Source: Gammaproteobacteria bacterium
GTDB lineage: Bacteria > Pseudomonadota > Gammaproteobacteria > Comchoanobacterales > Comchoanobacteraceae
NCBI GenBank assembly: GCA_030829925.1
Contig: JAURNZ010000018.1
Span: 1-18,246 of the forward strand
Reading direction: 5' to 3'
DNA: 18,246 nt
Made by a program: the position numbers and the translations under genes. Below, piece after piece: positions 7,660 through 14,475 of this stretch. The notes below the pieces were generated by a model. The model did no database searches, was not told the DNA's origin, and saw only the letters and a list, made by a program, of their open reading frames with translations. Position 1 is the first letter of the stretch. Each line of letters starts with the position of its first letter.

Positions 7660-7917
7660 ATGTTGAGAAAATTACCAAGCCAATTAATAGAAAAAGTTTC
7701 ACCTAACGCATTAAGAGCAGTGCATTCATCGCATTTTGAGGCATTGGTAAATCTTATGAAAGGTAAAGAATCTGCTTCAGCAGAGCCTAAGGTTGTTAAT
7801 AGTAATAACGATATTAAAGGTTCAAATGTAATTGATATGTACCAACATGGTTTACGATCAAAAAATACAAACATGGGGCCAAACCCTATGGGTCCAAATC
7901 CATTCAATATTAGATAA
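7660..7917 (+). CDS. Small orphan protein with MGPNP-MGPNP tail
   Basis: An 85-residue protein that I do not recognise. It is hydrophilic, with no signal peptide or membrane segment; residues 1-35 are probably helical (KLPSQLIEKVSPNALRAVHS) and the rest polar and likely disordered. The C-terminus contains a duplicated pentapeptide MGPNP-MGPNP followed by FNIR. The two repeat units are coded by 7873-7887 and 7888-7902 and differ only at three third-codon positions, all synonymous, which argues that the frame is translated and selected. The ribosome-binding site is weak (ACGAG). It shares orientation with usg (55 bp upstream) and fimV (133 bp downstream). An antiparallel frame exists but lacks such support. 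Confidence 0.55.
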   Translation: MLRKLPSQLIEKVSPNALRAVHSSHFEALVNLMKGKESASAEPKVVNSNNDIKGSNVIDMYQHGLRSKNTNMGPNPMGPNPFNIR

Positions 7918-8014
7918 CAGTCAAAGTCTATAATCAAAGTGGTTTTTTTTAATCACATACAGTCTATTTGATAGCTTTACGCCTCGAGTTTCAATTAAAT
8001 CCTATCTCTAGCAC

Positions 8015-8044
8015 TTGATCCTTGATTTAGAATCCATGTATGAT
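8015..8044 (+). promoter_or_regulatory. Candidate promoter abutting the fimV start
   Basis: TTGATC (8015-8020), 18-bp spacer, TATGAT (8039-8044). Initiation at the usual distance would fall on the A of the fimV ATG (8051), giving a leaderless message. No Shine-Dalgarno precedes that ATG, which fits. The -35 is only a partial match. Confidence 0.35.
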
Positions 8045-8050
8045 GATGGG

Positions 8051-8629
8051 ATGAATACTTTAAAACTTCTCTTAATTTCTTTTTTTGTAGTAACAAACGC
8101 TTTTGCTCAGGTAGATCAAATTTCATCTCAATCCCCAATCATGACAAGATTAGACTATGTTGAATCTAATTTAAGTCAGGTGGCCAATAATGAACAGGCA
8201 TTAATGGCACAGAATCAAGCATTGGCATCTAAAATTGATGCAGTGTCCAATATGCAGGCTCAACCTGCAATTGTCGCGTCCAACGATCTTGTTTTTCTGG
8301 TCATACTATCTAGTTTGATCATGATGTTGGTTTTGGCAGGATGTATGGATCGTCAAACACCAACCCCAAAGGAAGTATTAATCAAAAAGCAGCCAGTTAA
8401 ATCTAAAAAAACTCAAATGCCCGAGCTTGTTCGTGAAAAACATGATGAAGAATATGACTTTATGGGTTCTCAAGAAGCCGTGCCTGCAAGGTTTAACCTA
8501 GCAGAAGCTTATATGCAAATGAGAGAATTTCAGCAAGCTAGACGTGTATTAGAAGGCATTTTAGAGCAGGGTGATTCTGATCAAAGACAAAAAGCTTCAG
8601 CGTTATTGACTCAGTTACCAAGCCTATGA
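8051..8629 (+). CDS. fimV: Miniature FimV-like polarity protein
   Basis: FimV proteins are inner-membrane scaffolds that organise the cell pole and type IV pili. This version has 192 residues. It has a signal peptide (residues 1-19, cut after AFA), a short periplasmic stretch likely to be coiled coil (30-68), a transmembrane helix (about 79-97), a basic cytoplasmic linker, and at 133-190 the conserved FimV C-terminal domain: EYDFMGSQEAV, ARFNLAEAYMQM, ARRVLEGILEQGD, QRQKASALL. The LysM domain and the long acidic TPR region of typical FimV (700-900 residues) are missing. I chose ATG 8051 over in-frame TTG 8015 and ATG 8036 because it begins a standard signal peptide. Adjacency to truA (ATGA overlap) matches Pseudomonas and supports the name. 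Confidence 0.8.
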   Translation: MNTLKLLLISFFVVTNAFAQVDQISSQSPIMTRLDYVESNLSQVANNEQALMAQNQALASKIDAVSNMQAQPAIVASNDLVFLVILSSLIMMLVLAGCMDRQTPTPKEVLIKKQPVKSKKTQMPELVREKHDEEYDFMGSQEAVPARFNLAEAYMQMREFQQARRVLEGILEQGDSDQRQKASALLTQLPSL

Positions 8630-9414
8630 AAAGACATGTCATGGGTATTGCCTATCACGGTAAGCAATATTATGGCTGGCAAATTCAACCCAAAGACCCT
8701 TCTGTTCAAGCTGCTCTTCAGTTGGCATTAGAAAAGTTTAGTCTAAAACCTACCAAAGTAACGTGTGCAGGCAGAACTGATCGAGGTGTGCATGGCGCGC
8801 AGCAATGCATCCACTTTGATTCAGATGTGGATAGACCCTCACATAGTTGGGTTAAAGGTACCAATGCCTTTTTACCAGATGATGTTCAAGTCTTATGGCA
8901 TCGTTTCGTTGATGATGATTTTCATGCGCGTTTTTCAGCAACTTCTAGACGCTATTGCTATTTAATTAAACAAAATGAACACAGCCAGGTTTTATGGCAA
9001 GACAATGCATATGTGATCAAAGAGGCGCTAGATGTTAAACTGATGCAAGACGCAGCAAAATATTTAATAGGTGAACATGATTTTTCATCATTTAGGGTCA
9101 GTCAATGCCAAGCATTTTCACCTATTCGAACAATTCGTCAATGTGACATCATGTGTCACAATGATTGGTTGTTTATACGATTAGAAGCCAATGCATTCTT
9201 ACACCATATGGTTAGAATCATTGTTTATACCTTAATGAAGGTTGGTCTTGGTCATGAAAGTCCAGCATGGGTTAAGTCACGATTAGATGCCCAGTCACGA
9301 GAAGCAATAGATAATATGGCGCCTGCATGTGGCTTATACTTTGAAGGGGCAACATACCCAGAAAATTATGAATTACCAAATTTTTATACAATGATGGCTA
9401 AGGAGGGTGTATAA
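8626..9414 (+). CDS. truA: tRNA pseudouridine(38-40) synthase TruA
   Basis: Converts uridines 38, 39 and 40 of the tRNA anticodon arm to pseudouridine. The 262-residue length is normal. The N-terminal motif AYHGKQYYGWQ (9-19) and the catalytic loop AGRTDRGVHG (48-57) with nucleophile Asp52 are intact. FHARFSATSRRYCYLI and ANAFLHHMVRIIV are the expected RNA-binding and core motifs. Its ATG overlaps the fimV TGA. The tail of the gene carries the AAGGAGGGTG ribosome-binding site of the next gene, so the three genes form one operon. Confidence 0.96.
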   Translation: MKRHVMGIAYHGKQYYGWQIQPKDPSVQAALQLALEKFSLKPTKVTCAGRTDRGVHGAQQCIHFDSDVDRPSHSWVKGTNAFLPDDVQVLWHRFVDDDFHARFSATSRRYCYLIKQNEHSQVLWQDNAYVIKEALDVKLMQDAAKYLIGEHDFSSFRVSQCQAFSPIRTIRQCDIMCHNDWLFIRLEANAFLHHMVRIIVYTLMKVGLGHESPAWVKSRLDAQSREAIDNMAPACGLYFEGATYPENYELPNFYTMMAKEGV

Positions 9415-9416
9415 TT

Positions 9417-10646
9417 ATGTTTGAGACCTATGTTGAGGAAAATACTACTAAAGTGCAAGAAAATATGAAACAATCACTAACCATTTATCAGATTAAAACA
9501 GCTAAAGAACTACTTTCGCATGAAACTTATCAAAATTACATTAAGCGATTAAAGACATTAGTAATGAAGGATGACGATGAGACAGACATTGCTTTTGCAG
9601 AGTCTTTTTTTGAATCATTATATATGGATTTGATAAATAATTATGCCGAAATGGTTCAGTCTATAAGTATCTCTACTGGAACCTGGAGTAGATATGTACT
9701 AAATAATAGCTTATTACGCGCATTGCAGGCCCTAGAATCATATTTTTCTACTTATGGGCACCATCAGTTGGAAGAAGGTGATATCATGCCTTATGCGATT
9801 TATTCGGCTGCTTTGTTGACGAATGTGGGTCAAATCTTTGGGGAGCATGCATTCCAATTAGTTGATGAGCACGGTTCGTATCAAGCCCCATGGGATCCAA
9901 TTGAAGGACCAATGACACATTTTCATTTATCATGGTTTAGAATGCGTCCCATTGAGCCATTATCCAAACAAGCTATGAAATATCGAACCATAATGCTTGC
10001 TTGTGCCAAAATTTTACCAGAAATAGGATATAAATGGATTGCAGAAGATCATGATGTATTGTCATGGTGGTTAGATGCTTTAAATGATTTGGATGAAGGG
10101 TTAGCAGAATTTAAAATTGATTTGTTATTGGACAATGAGTTTGTTGAACGTTCACGTTTAATCGATGTTGATGTGGCACATTTGTTCCCTAAAGAGCTAA
10201 TGGAAGCAGAAAAATTCTTAGAAGAAATCAAAAAACAAATTGAAAAAGACTTAAAGATTAAGAAACAAAGCTACTACAAAACCAAGCGCAGCGTGGTCAT
10301 TACAGAGGAAATGCTCAAGAATTTTGCGGAGAGAAATAAAACATCAGTAGGTAATTTAGTTAAAAGTCTATCTAAAGCAGGCATTAGTTCCTCGAAGAGT
10401 ATTTCTAAGTTTATGATAAAATCTACAGGTGCTTCCTCCGGTATGTTTATGGGTAAAGAAGGGAAGAAGACAGTTTCAGGCATAGAAATTTCTAAAGATA
10501 AGTTGAAATCACTAGAAAAGAATATGCAGGGTATCAAAGTTATGATGTCTGCTGCTTATGCTGCAAAGTTCATTCAGTCAGATCAAGCTGCTCAAATGGC
10601 TAAATCTGGTGATTCTACTGCATTAGTACCTGGACAAAAAGGCTAG
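9417..10646 (+). CDS. TraI_2/MobH relaxase-like protein with degenerate HD site
   Basis: A 409-residue soluble protein. Residues 60-225 resemble the TraI_2/MobH relaxase domain of integrative elements. The family glycine/histidine motif before LLRH reads SRYVLNNSLLRALQALE (91-107), the family AALLHDIGK reads AALLTNVGQ (131-139), and the WxPxxGP motif is kept as APWDPIEGPM (157-166). Every HD-type metal ligand expected at these points is replaced (H to A102, H to T135, D to N136), so relaxase or nuclease activity is unlikely. Residues 240-300 are charged helices, and the C-terminal 100 are Lys/Ser/Gly-rich without a known domain. A strong ribosome-binding site inside truA, 2 bp from the truA stop, places it in the fimV-truA operon, with no mobile-element genes nearby. 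Its TAG shares CTAG with the convergent dehydrogenase stop. The family match was made by eye. Confidence 0.6.
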   Translation: MFETYVEENTTKVQENMKQSLTIYQIKTAKELLSHETYQNYIKRLKTLVMKDDDETDIAFAESFFESLYMDLINNYAEMVQSISISTGTWSRYVLNNSLLRALQALESYFSTYGHHQLEEGDIMPYAIYSAALLTNVGQIFGEHAFQLVDEHGSYQAPWDPIEGPMTHFHLSWFRMRPIEPLSKQAMKYRTIMLACAKILPEIGYKWIAEDHDVLSWWLDALNDLDEGLAEFKIDLLLDNEFVERSRLIDVDVAHLFPKELMEAEKFLEEIKKQIEKDLKIKKQSYYKTKRSVVITEEMLKNFAERNKTSVGNLVKSLSKAGISSSKSISKFMIKSTGASSGMFMGKEGKKTVSGIEISKDKLKSLEKNMQGIKVMMSAAYAAKFIQSDQAAQMAKSGDSTALVPGQKG

Positions 10647-12304
10647 AAATCCTCAGATTTAAACTCAGTAATAAGCGAAAAGTCTTGGTTTAACTCGATT
10701 GAAAGTGCTTCAATTTTACAAGCTTCATGGTCTAGAAAGTATTTACCTAAAGTGTGATATTGTTCGGATGCATCAGTATTTTGTGTTAATTTGCCCCACA
10801 TGAGTGTCACTAATGTATAACCGGCCAATTTTAAATAAATAGGTGCTTTGGCCGCAGCGATTTCTGAATTATTGTCTAAGTCTTTTAAGATGATTTCGAA
10901 GTGATGTTGTGTCTCATTTAAAGCTTTTTGTAATGCAGGTTTAAGCCAGGGAGCCATAGCTTCAGAGTCTTTTTTGCATTGATCTAAAAATGATTGCCAC
11001 TCTGATGAGTGGTGTTTAATTTTGCGTAAAACAAAATCTAGTGCTTGAATGCCATTCGTGCCTTCATAAATCATCGCAATACGAGCATCACGGTAGTATT
11101 GCTCAACATGCCAGTCTTTGACATAGCCACTGCCACCCATGACTTGGAGACAATGATCAATCACATCACAACCTATCTCAGTACAAAAGCTTTTTAAGAT
11201 GGGTGTCAATAAATTGGTTAATGGATCATCCTGGGGCAGGGTATGGGCATAAAAGAGCAGGGCTCTTAAACCAATAATAATCGATTTTGCATGGAGTCTT
11301 TGACGACGGACATCAGGGTGATGCAAAATCGGGTCAGCAGGGTGTGCATGATCATGTTTGTTGGGGTCTAAAGCACGTGATTGACGTCGATCTTTTACAA
11401 ACGCATGAGATGCTTGGTATGCGATTTCTGCTAAAGCAATGCCTTGGTTAGCAACTGTTTTTCTTGCATCATTCATCATAACAAACATATGTGCCAACCC
11501 ATGATTGGCCTCACCAATTAAATAGCCTTGCGCTTCGTCAAATTGCATGACACACGTTGGTGACACATGCGTCCCCATTTTATGTTCAACCCCTGCACAA
11601 TAGACTGTATTACGATCGCCATTTTCAAGCCATTTGGGTACTAAAAACAATGAAATCCCCCTGCTGCCTTCTGGTGCATCAGGTAATTTAGCCAATACCA
11701 AATGAATGATGTTTTCAGCGAGGTCATGTTCCCCAAAAGTAATCCATATTTTTTGGCCTGAAATCAGATAATGATCTCCTTTAGACATGGCTTTGGTTTT
11801 AATTAAGCCAAGGTCTGTACCACAGTGTGATTCAGTTAAACACATCGATCCCATCCATTGACCTGAGACCATTTTAGGTAGGTACGTATTTTTCAATTCT
11901 TCAGAAGCATTTTTTTCAATAGCCATGCAGGCACTGTGGGTTAGGCTCATGCCTAAAAATAAAGCACTGTTAGCAGACATCAACATTTCATAACAAAGCT
12001 GACAAATGGTTTTTGGTAGTTCAAGGCCACCCCAAACACTGGCGTGCTCGAGCGCAAATAGACCTAATTCACGCATTTGATCAACCAATGCTTGATAACC
12101 CTTTGGTAACTGAATGCTATGATCCTCGGGGTTGAATTGAATGCCCTGTTGATCGCCTATAAAATTAGACTCAACTAATTGTGCCTGACACAGCTCATCG
12201 ACGCTGGTTAGTATGGCATCATATAAAGCACGATCCTCCTTACTCAATTCAGGTGTGAAACATTGCATTAAATAGTTATAATCTGTCAAAGGTGCATGAT
12301 ACAT
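10643..12304 (-). CDS. Acyl-CoA dehydrogenase, second tandem copy
   Basis: FAD-dependent acyl-CoA alpha,beta-dehydrogenase of the longer (550-600 residue) class related to DmdC and PA0508-type enzymes; 553 residues from ATG 12304. Seen: the FAD/substrate strand SMCLTESHCGTDLG (153-166), QKIWITFGEHD (184-194), the central RRQSRALD helix, the GGSGYVKDWHVEQYYRDARI segment (390-409), and IYEGTNGIQ with the likely catalytic base Glu414. The C-terminal 130 residues form the extra helical domain of this class. An upstream in-frame TTG (12316) was rejected: ATG 12304 has a TGAGG site and aligns with the sister protein. It is 8 bp downstream of that sister. The acyl chain preference cannot be read from sequence. 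Confidence 0.9.
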   Translation of the reverse strand: MYHAPLTDYNYLMQCFTPELSKEDRALYDAILTSVDELCQAQLVESNFIGDQQGIQFNPEDHSIQLPKGYQALVDQMRELGLFALEHASVWGGLELPKTICQLCYEMLMSANSALFLGMSLTHSACMAIEKNASEELKNTYLPKMVSGQWMGSMCLTESHCGTDLGLIKTKAMSKGDHYLISGQKIWITFGEHDLAENIIHLVLAKLPDAPEGSRGISLFLVPKWLENGDRNTVYCAGVEHKMGTHVSPTCVMQFDEAQGYLIGEANHGLAHMFVMMNDARKTVANQGIALAEIAYQASHAFVKDRRQSRALDPNKHDHAHPADPILHHPDVRRQRLHAKSIIIGLRALLFYAHTLPQDDPLTNLLTPILKSFCTEIGCDVIDHCLQVMGGSGYVKDWHVEQYYRDARIAMIYEGTNGIQALDFVLRKIKHHSSEWQSFLDQCKKDSEAMAPWLKPALQKALNETQHHFEIILKDLDNNSEIAAAKAPIYLKLAGYTLVTLMWGKLTQNTDASEQYHTLGKYFLDHEACKIEALSIELNQDFSLITEFKSEDF

Positions 12305-12312
12305 AATTAACC

Positions 12313-13983
12313 TCAAAAATCTTCATGGCCCATCTTCATGATGGCTTCTTTCCCTGCTTTAATTTGCAACAATAAGGTTTGTGATTCTGGCAAAATATGT
12401 TCAATGAAATATTTCCCAACGGGTATCTTTGAGGCATCCTTTGCAGTCATCAGTCCCCACATATAAGTCAACATACAAAGCGCAAATAAATTTAAGAAAC
12501 GTGTACTCACAGCCCCTGCTTGTTCAGGGTCTTTCACAGCATGGGTCATTAACCACATCGCAGCTTCTTGTAGCTTGGTTCTAACATCCATAGAAGCTTG
12601 TTTGAACTCGTCTAAAAACCCTGCTTCTTTTGCTTGGATTTCTGCCATCAAAGCCATAAATGCTTTGCCTTGATCCTTAGGCAGTTTTCGGCCAACCAAA
12701 TCAAGTGCCTGAATGCCATTGGTGCCTTCATAGATCATTGCAATCCTGGCATCTCTATAAAATTGTTCAATGTGCCAATCTTTGACGTACCCTGATCCTC
12801 CAAGCACTTGTTGGGCCAAACTGATGTTATGACAGCCACGCTCAGTTAAATAACTTTTAATGATTGGGGTGAGTAATCCAAAGGTATCACTATCGCCATT
12901 GCGATCTTTTTCTATGGCACTGTAGACCACCAAAGCACGCATGGCTTCATTGGTCGCTTTACATTCAAGTAACATGCGTCTAATGTCTGGGTGAACCAAT
13001 ATGGTATCTGCAGGTTGATCCAGTTCACGTTTATCCTTATCTAACGAACGAGACTGGCGTCTATCTTTGGCGAATAAAAGGGCGGTTTGATAAGCCATTT
13101 CAGAAAGTGCCAAGCCTTGTATGCCAACACCAATTCGCGCAGCATTCATCATCACAAACATGGCTGCCAGTCCTTTATGAGGCTCTCCAATAAGCCAGCC
13201 TTCAGCTGCTTCAAAGTTCATAACACAGGTTGGGCAGGCATGAATGCCCATTTTTTCTTCAAGACCACCACAATAAACAGTATTTCTAGTGCCATCAAGT
13301 TTGAACTTAGGCACTAGGAATAGGGAAATGCCTTTGCTACCTTCTGGTGCGTCTGGGAGTTTAGCCAATACCAGATGGATGATGTTATCAGTTAAATCAT
13401 GTTCTCCAAAAGAAATCCAAATTTTAGTACCTGAAATTTTATAATGATCTTCAAATACAGTGGCTTTGGTTTTAATCAATCCTAAATCAGTACCACAATG
13501 GGGTTCAGTCAGACACATGGTCCCAAACCATTCACCTGAAACCAGTTTGGCTAAATAATCTTTTTTTAATTCATCACTGCCATATGCGAGTAAGGCATGA
13601 ATGGCACCTTCGGTTAATCCAGGTCCCATGGTAAATGCATTGTTGGCAGAAGAAAGCATTTCATTGATCAAACAAGTCACTGCCAAAGGTGCTTCACCAC
13701 CACCATACGCTTCAGGCATTGACATGGCCATAGCGCCCGTTTCTTTAAGTTTTTGGTAGATGTGATGCGATGATTGGGGCATTTGTACTGAGCGATTCTC
13801 AGGGTTGTAAACAAGCCCTTCTTGATCGCCTATCTTGTTGGCAGGCCAATAATCATCTTGACAAAATTTATTGATGCCATTGAAGATGGCTTCAACACTA
13901 TCGCGGTCATAGACATCGTGTTGGTAGTCAAAAAGTTCTAATAAATCCATATAAGTTTTGATAGGTGCATTATAATTTAGCAT
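12313..13983 (-). CDS. Acyl-CoA dehydrogenase, first tandem copy
   Basis: Paralogue of the gene downstream, 556 residues, colinear throughout (matching starts MLNYNAPIKTYMDLL and MYHAPLTDYNYLM). N-terminal helical domain with PEAYGGGEAP (90-99), TMCLTEPHCGTDLG (155-168) and TKIWISFGEHD (186-196); the beta domain; then RRQSRSLD, GGSGYVKDWHIEQFYRDARI (395-414) and catalytic Glu419 in IYEGTNGIQ; then the class-specific C-terminal helices. This copy keeps the family signature more closely than the second (ARIGVGIQG against ARKTVANQG; AYGGGE against SVWGGLE). ATG 13983 was preferred to ATG 13995 because GGAG precedes it and it aligns with the sister start. Likely role: oxidation of fatty or branched acyl-CoA; no partner flavoprotein or hydratase genes are in the window. 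Confidence 0.92.
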   Translation of the reverse strand: MLNYNAPIKTYMDLLELFDYQHDVYDRDSVEAIFNGINKFCQDDYWPANKIGDQEGLVYNPENRSVQMPQSSHHIYQKLKETGAMAMSMPEAYGGGEAPLAVTCLINEMLSSANNAFTMGPGLTEGAIHALLAYGSDELKKDYLAKLVSGEWFGTMCLTEPHCGTDLGLIKTKATVFEDHYKISGTKIWISFGEHDLTDNIIHLVLAKLPDAPEGSKGISLFLVPKFKLDGTRNTVYCGGLEEKMGIHACPTCVMNFEAAEGWLIGEPHKGLAAMFVMMNAARIGVGIQGLALSEMAYQTALLFAKDRRQSRSLDKDKRELDQPADTILVHPDIRRMLLECKATNEAMRALVVYSAIEKDRNGDSDTFGLLTPIIKSYLTERGCHNISLAQQVLGGSGYVKDWHIEQFYRDARIAMIYEGTNGIQALDLVGRKLPKDQGKAFMALMAEIQAKEAGFLDEFKQASMDVRTKLQEAAMWLMTHAVKDPEQAGAVSTRFLNLFALCMLTYMWGLMTAKDASKIPVGKYFIEHILPESQTLLLQIKAGKEAIMKMGHEDF

Positions 13984-14009
13984 TAGATTCTCCATAATCT
14001 CTTAATATA

Positions 14010-14015
14010 ATTATA
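14010..14015 (-). promoter_or_regulatory. Candidate -10 box for the dehydrogenase pair
   Basis: A perfect TATAAT on the reverse strand, 26 bp upstream of ATG 13983. No good -35 is present at 16-18 bp. It lies next to the divergent promoter at 14023-14051, so the two may compete for polymerase. Confidence 0.35.
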
Positions 14016-14022
14016 TGCAATT

Positions 14023-14051
14023 TTTACAAATTTGCCTTTTTGGTCTAAAAT
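14023..14051 (+). promoter_or_regulatory. Strong sigma-70 promoter for the 117-residue protein gene
   Basis: TTTACA (14023-14028), 17-bp spacer, TAAAAT (14046-14051); each hexamer matches consensus at 5 of 6 positions. The predicted leader is only about 15 nt and includes the AGGAG ribosome-binding site at 14062-14066. Confidence 0.65.
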
Positions 14052-14072
14052 TAATAATAAGAGGAGATAATT

Positions 14073-14426
14073 ATGGCTGATAATTTTGATATACAAGGCA
14101 TTATTAAAAAAGTAAGAGTGTCTATTAATCCTGAGTTAGGAATTCCGGCTGACGAACAAGAAAATCCTGTAAATTACAGAATCATTCGTTTAAGAAAACT
14201 TGTTAAAGAAACCATGACAGCTCAAAAAGCATTGACTGCCGAGCTTTCAAAGATCGAGTCAAATCTACTAGGCCTTTTAGAAGAGCTTAATCCTGATTTA
14301 GAGCTTGAAGATGAAAAAGATCTAAAAGCTGCTGCTGATAAAGCAGAAGCTAAAACAGAGGAAGAAGCACCAAAAGCTGAAGAGCCTAAAGCTGAGGCAT
14401 CTAAAGAAGAGGATAAAAAGGAATAA
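14073..14426 (+). CDS. Coiled-coil protein with acidic Lys/Glu/Ala tail
   Basis: A 117-residue cytoplasmic protein that I do not recognise. Residues 1-35 are mixed; 36-75 form a likely coiled coil (RIIRLRKLVKETMTAQKAL, SKIESNLLGLLEEL). From about 80 the tail is low-complexity, built from Lys, Glu, Ala and Pro (EAPKAEEPKAEASKEE) and probably disordered. It has a near-consensus promoter, a good ribosome-binding site and a strong terminator, so it looks like a well-expressed single-gene unit. The shape recalls phasin-like or chromatin-associated helper proteins, but nothing in the sequence proves either. It is divergent from the dehydrogenase pair. Confidence 0.8.
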   Translation: MADNFDIQGIIKKVRVSINPELGIPADEQENPVNYRIIRLRKLVKETMTAQKALTAELSKIESNLLGLLEELNPDLELEDEKDLKAAADKAEAKTEEEAPKAEEPKAEASKEEDKKE

Positions 14427-14455
14427 AAAAAGTCATATCTTTATATGACTTTTTT
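14426..14455. terminator. Bidirectional intrinsic terminator
   Basis: A perfect 13-bp stem (AAAAAAGTCATAT paired with ATATGACTTTTTT) around a CTTT loop. It begins at the last base of the upstream stop codon and gives a T-run on both strands. It serves the gene ending at 14426 and the convergent gene ending at 14476. The stem is AT-rich (2 GC pairs), but its length and A/T flanks are typical of a low-GC genome. Confidence 0.85.
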
Positions 14456-14475
14456 ATCTTTTTCTTATTTAACGT

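Noticed and set aside
7638..7937. Reverse-strand open frame of 99 codons over the small orphan gene
   Set aside because: The forward frame has a repeat with only synonymous differences and matches neighbour orientation; the reverse frame has no ribosome-binding site or recognisable feature.
7939..7957. GTGGTT-T6-AATCAC hairpin downstream of the small orphan gene as a terminator
   Set aside because: Short stem with a G-T pair; the T-run is in the loop, not after the stem.
14010..14051. A riboswitch or attenuator between the dehydrogenases and the coiled-coil gene
   Set aside because: The divergent spacer is under 90 bp and is filled by promoter elements and ribosome-binding sites; no conserved RNA structure is visible.
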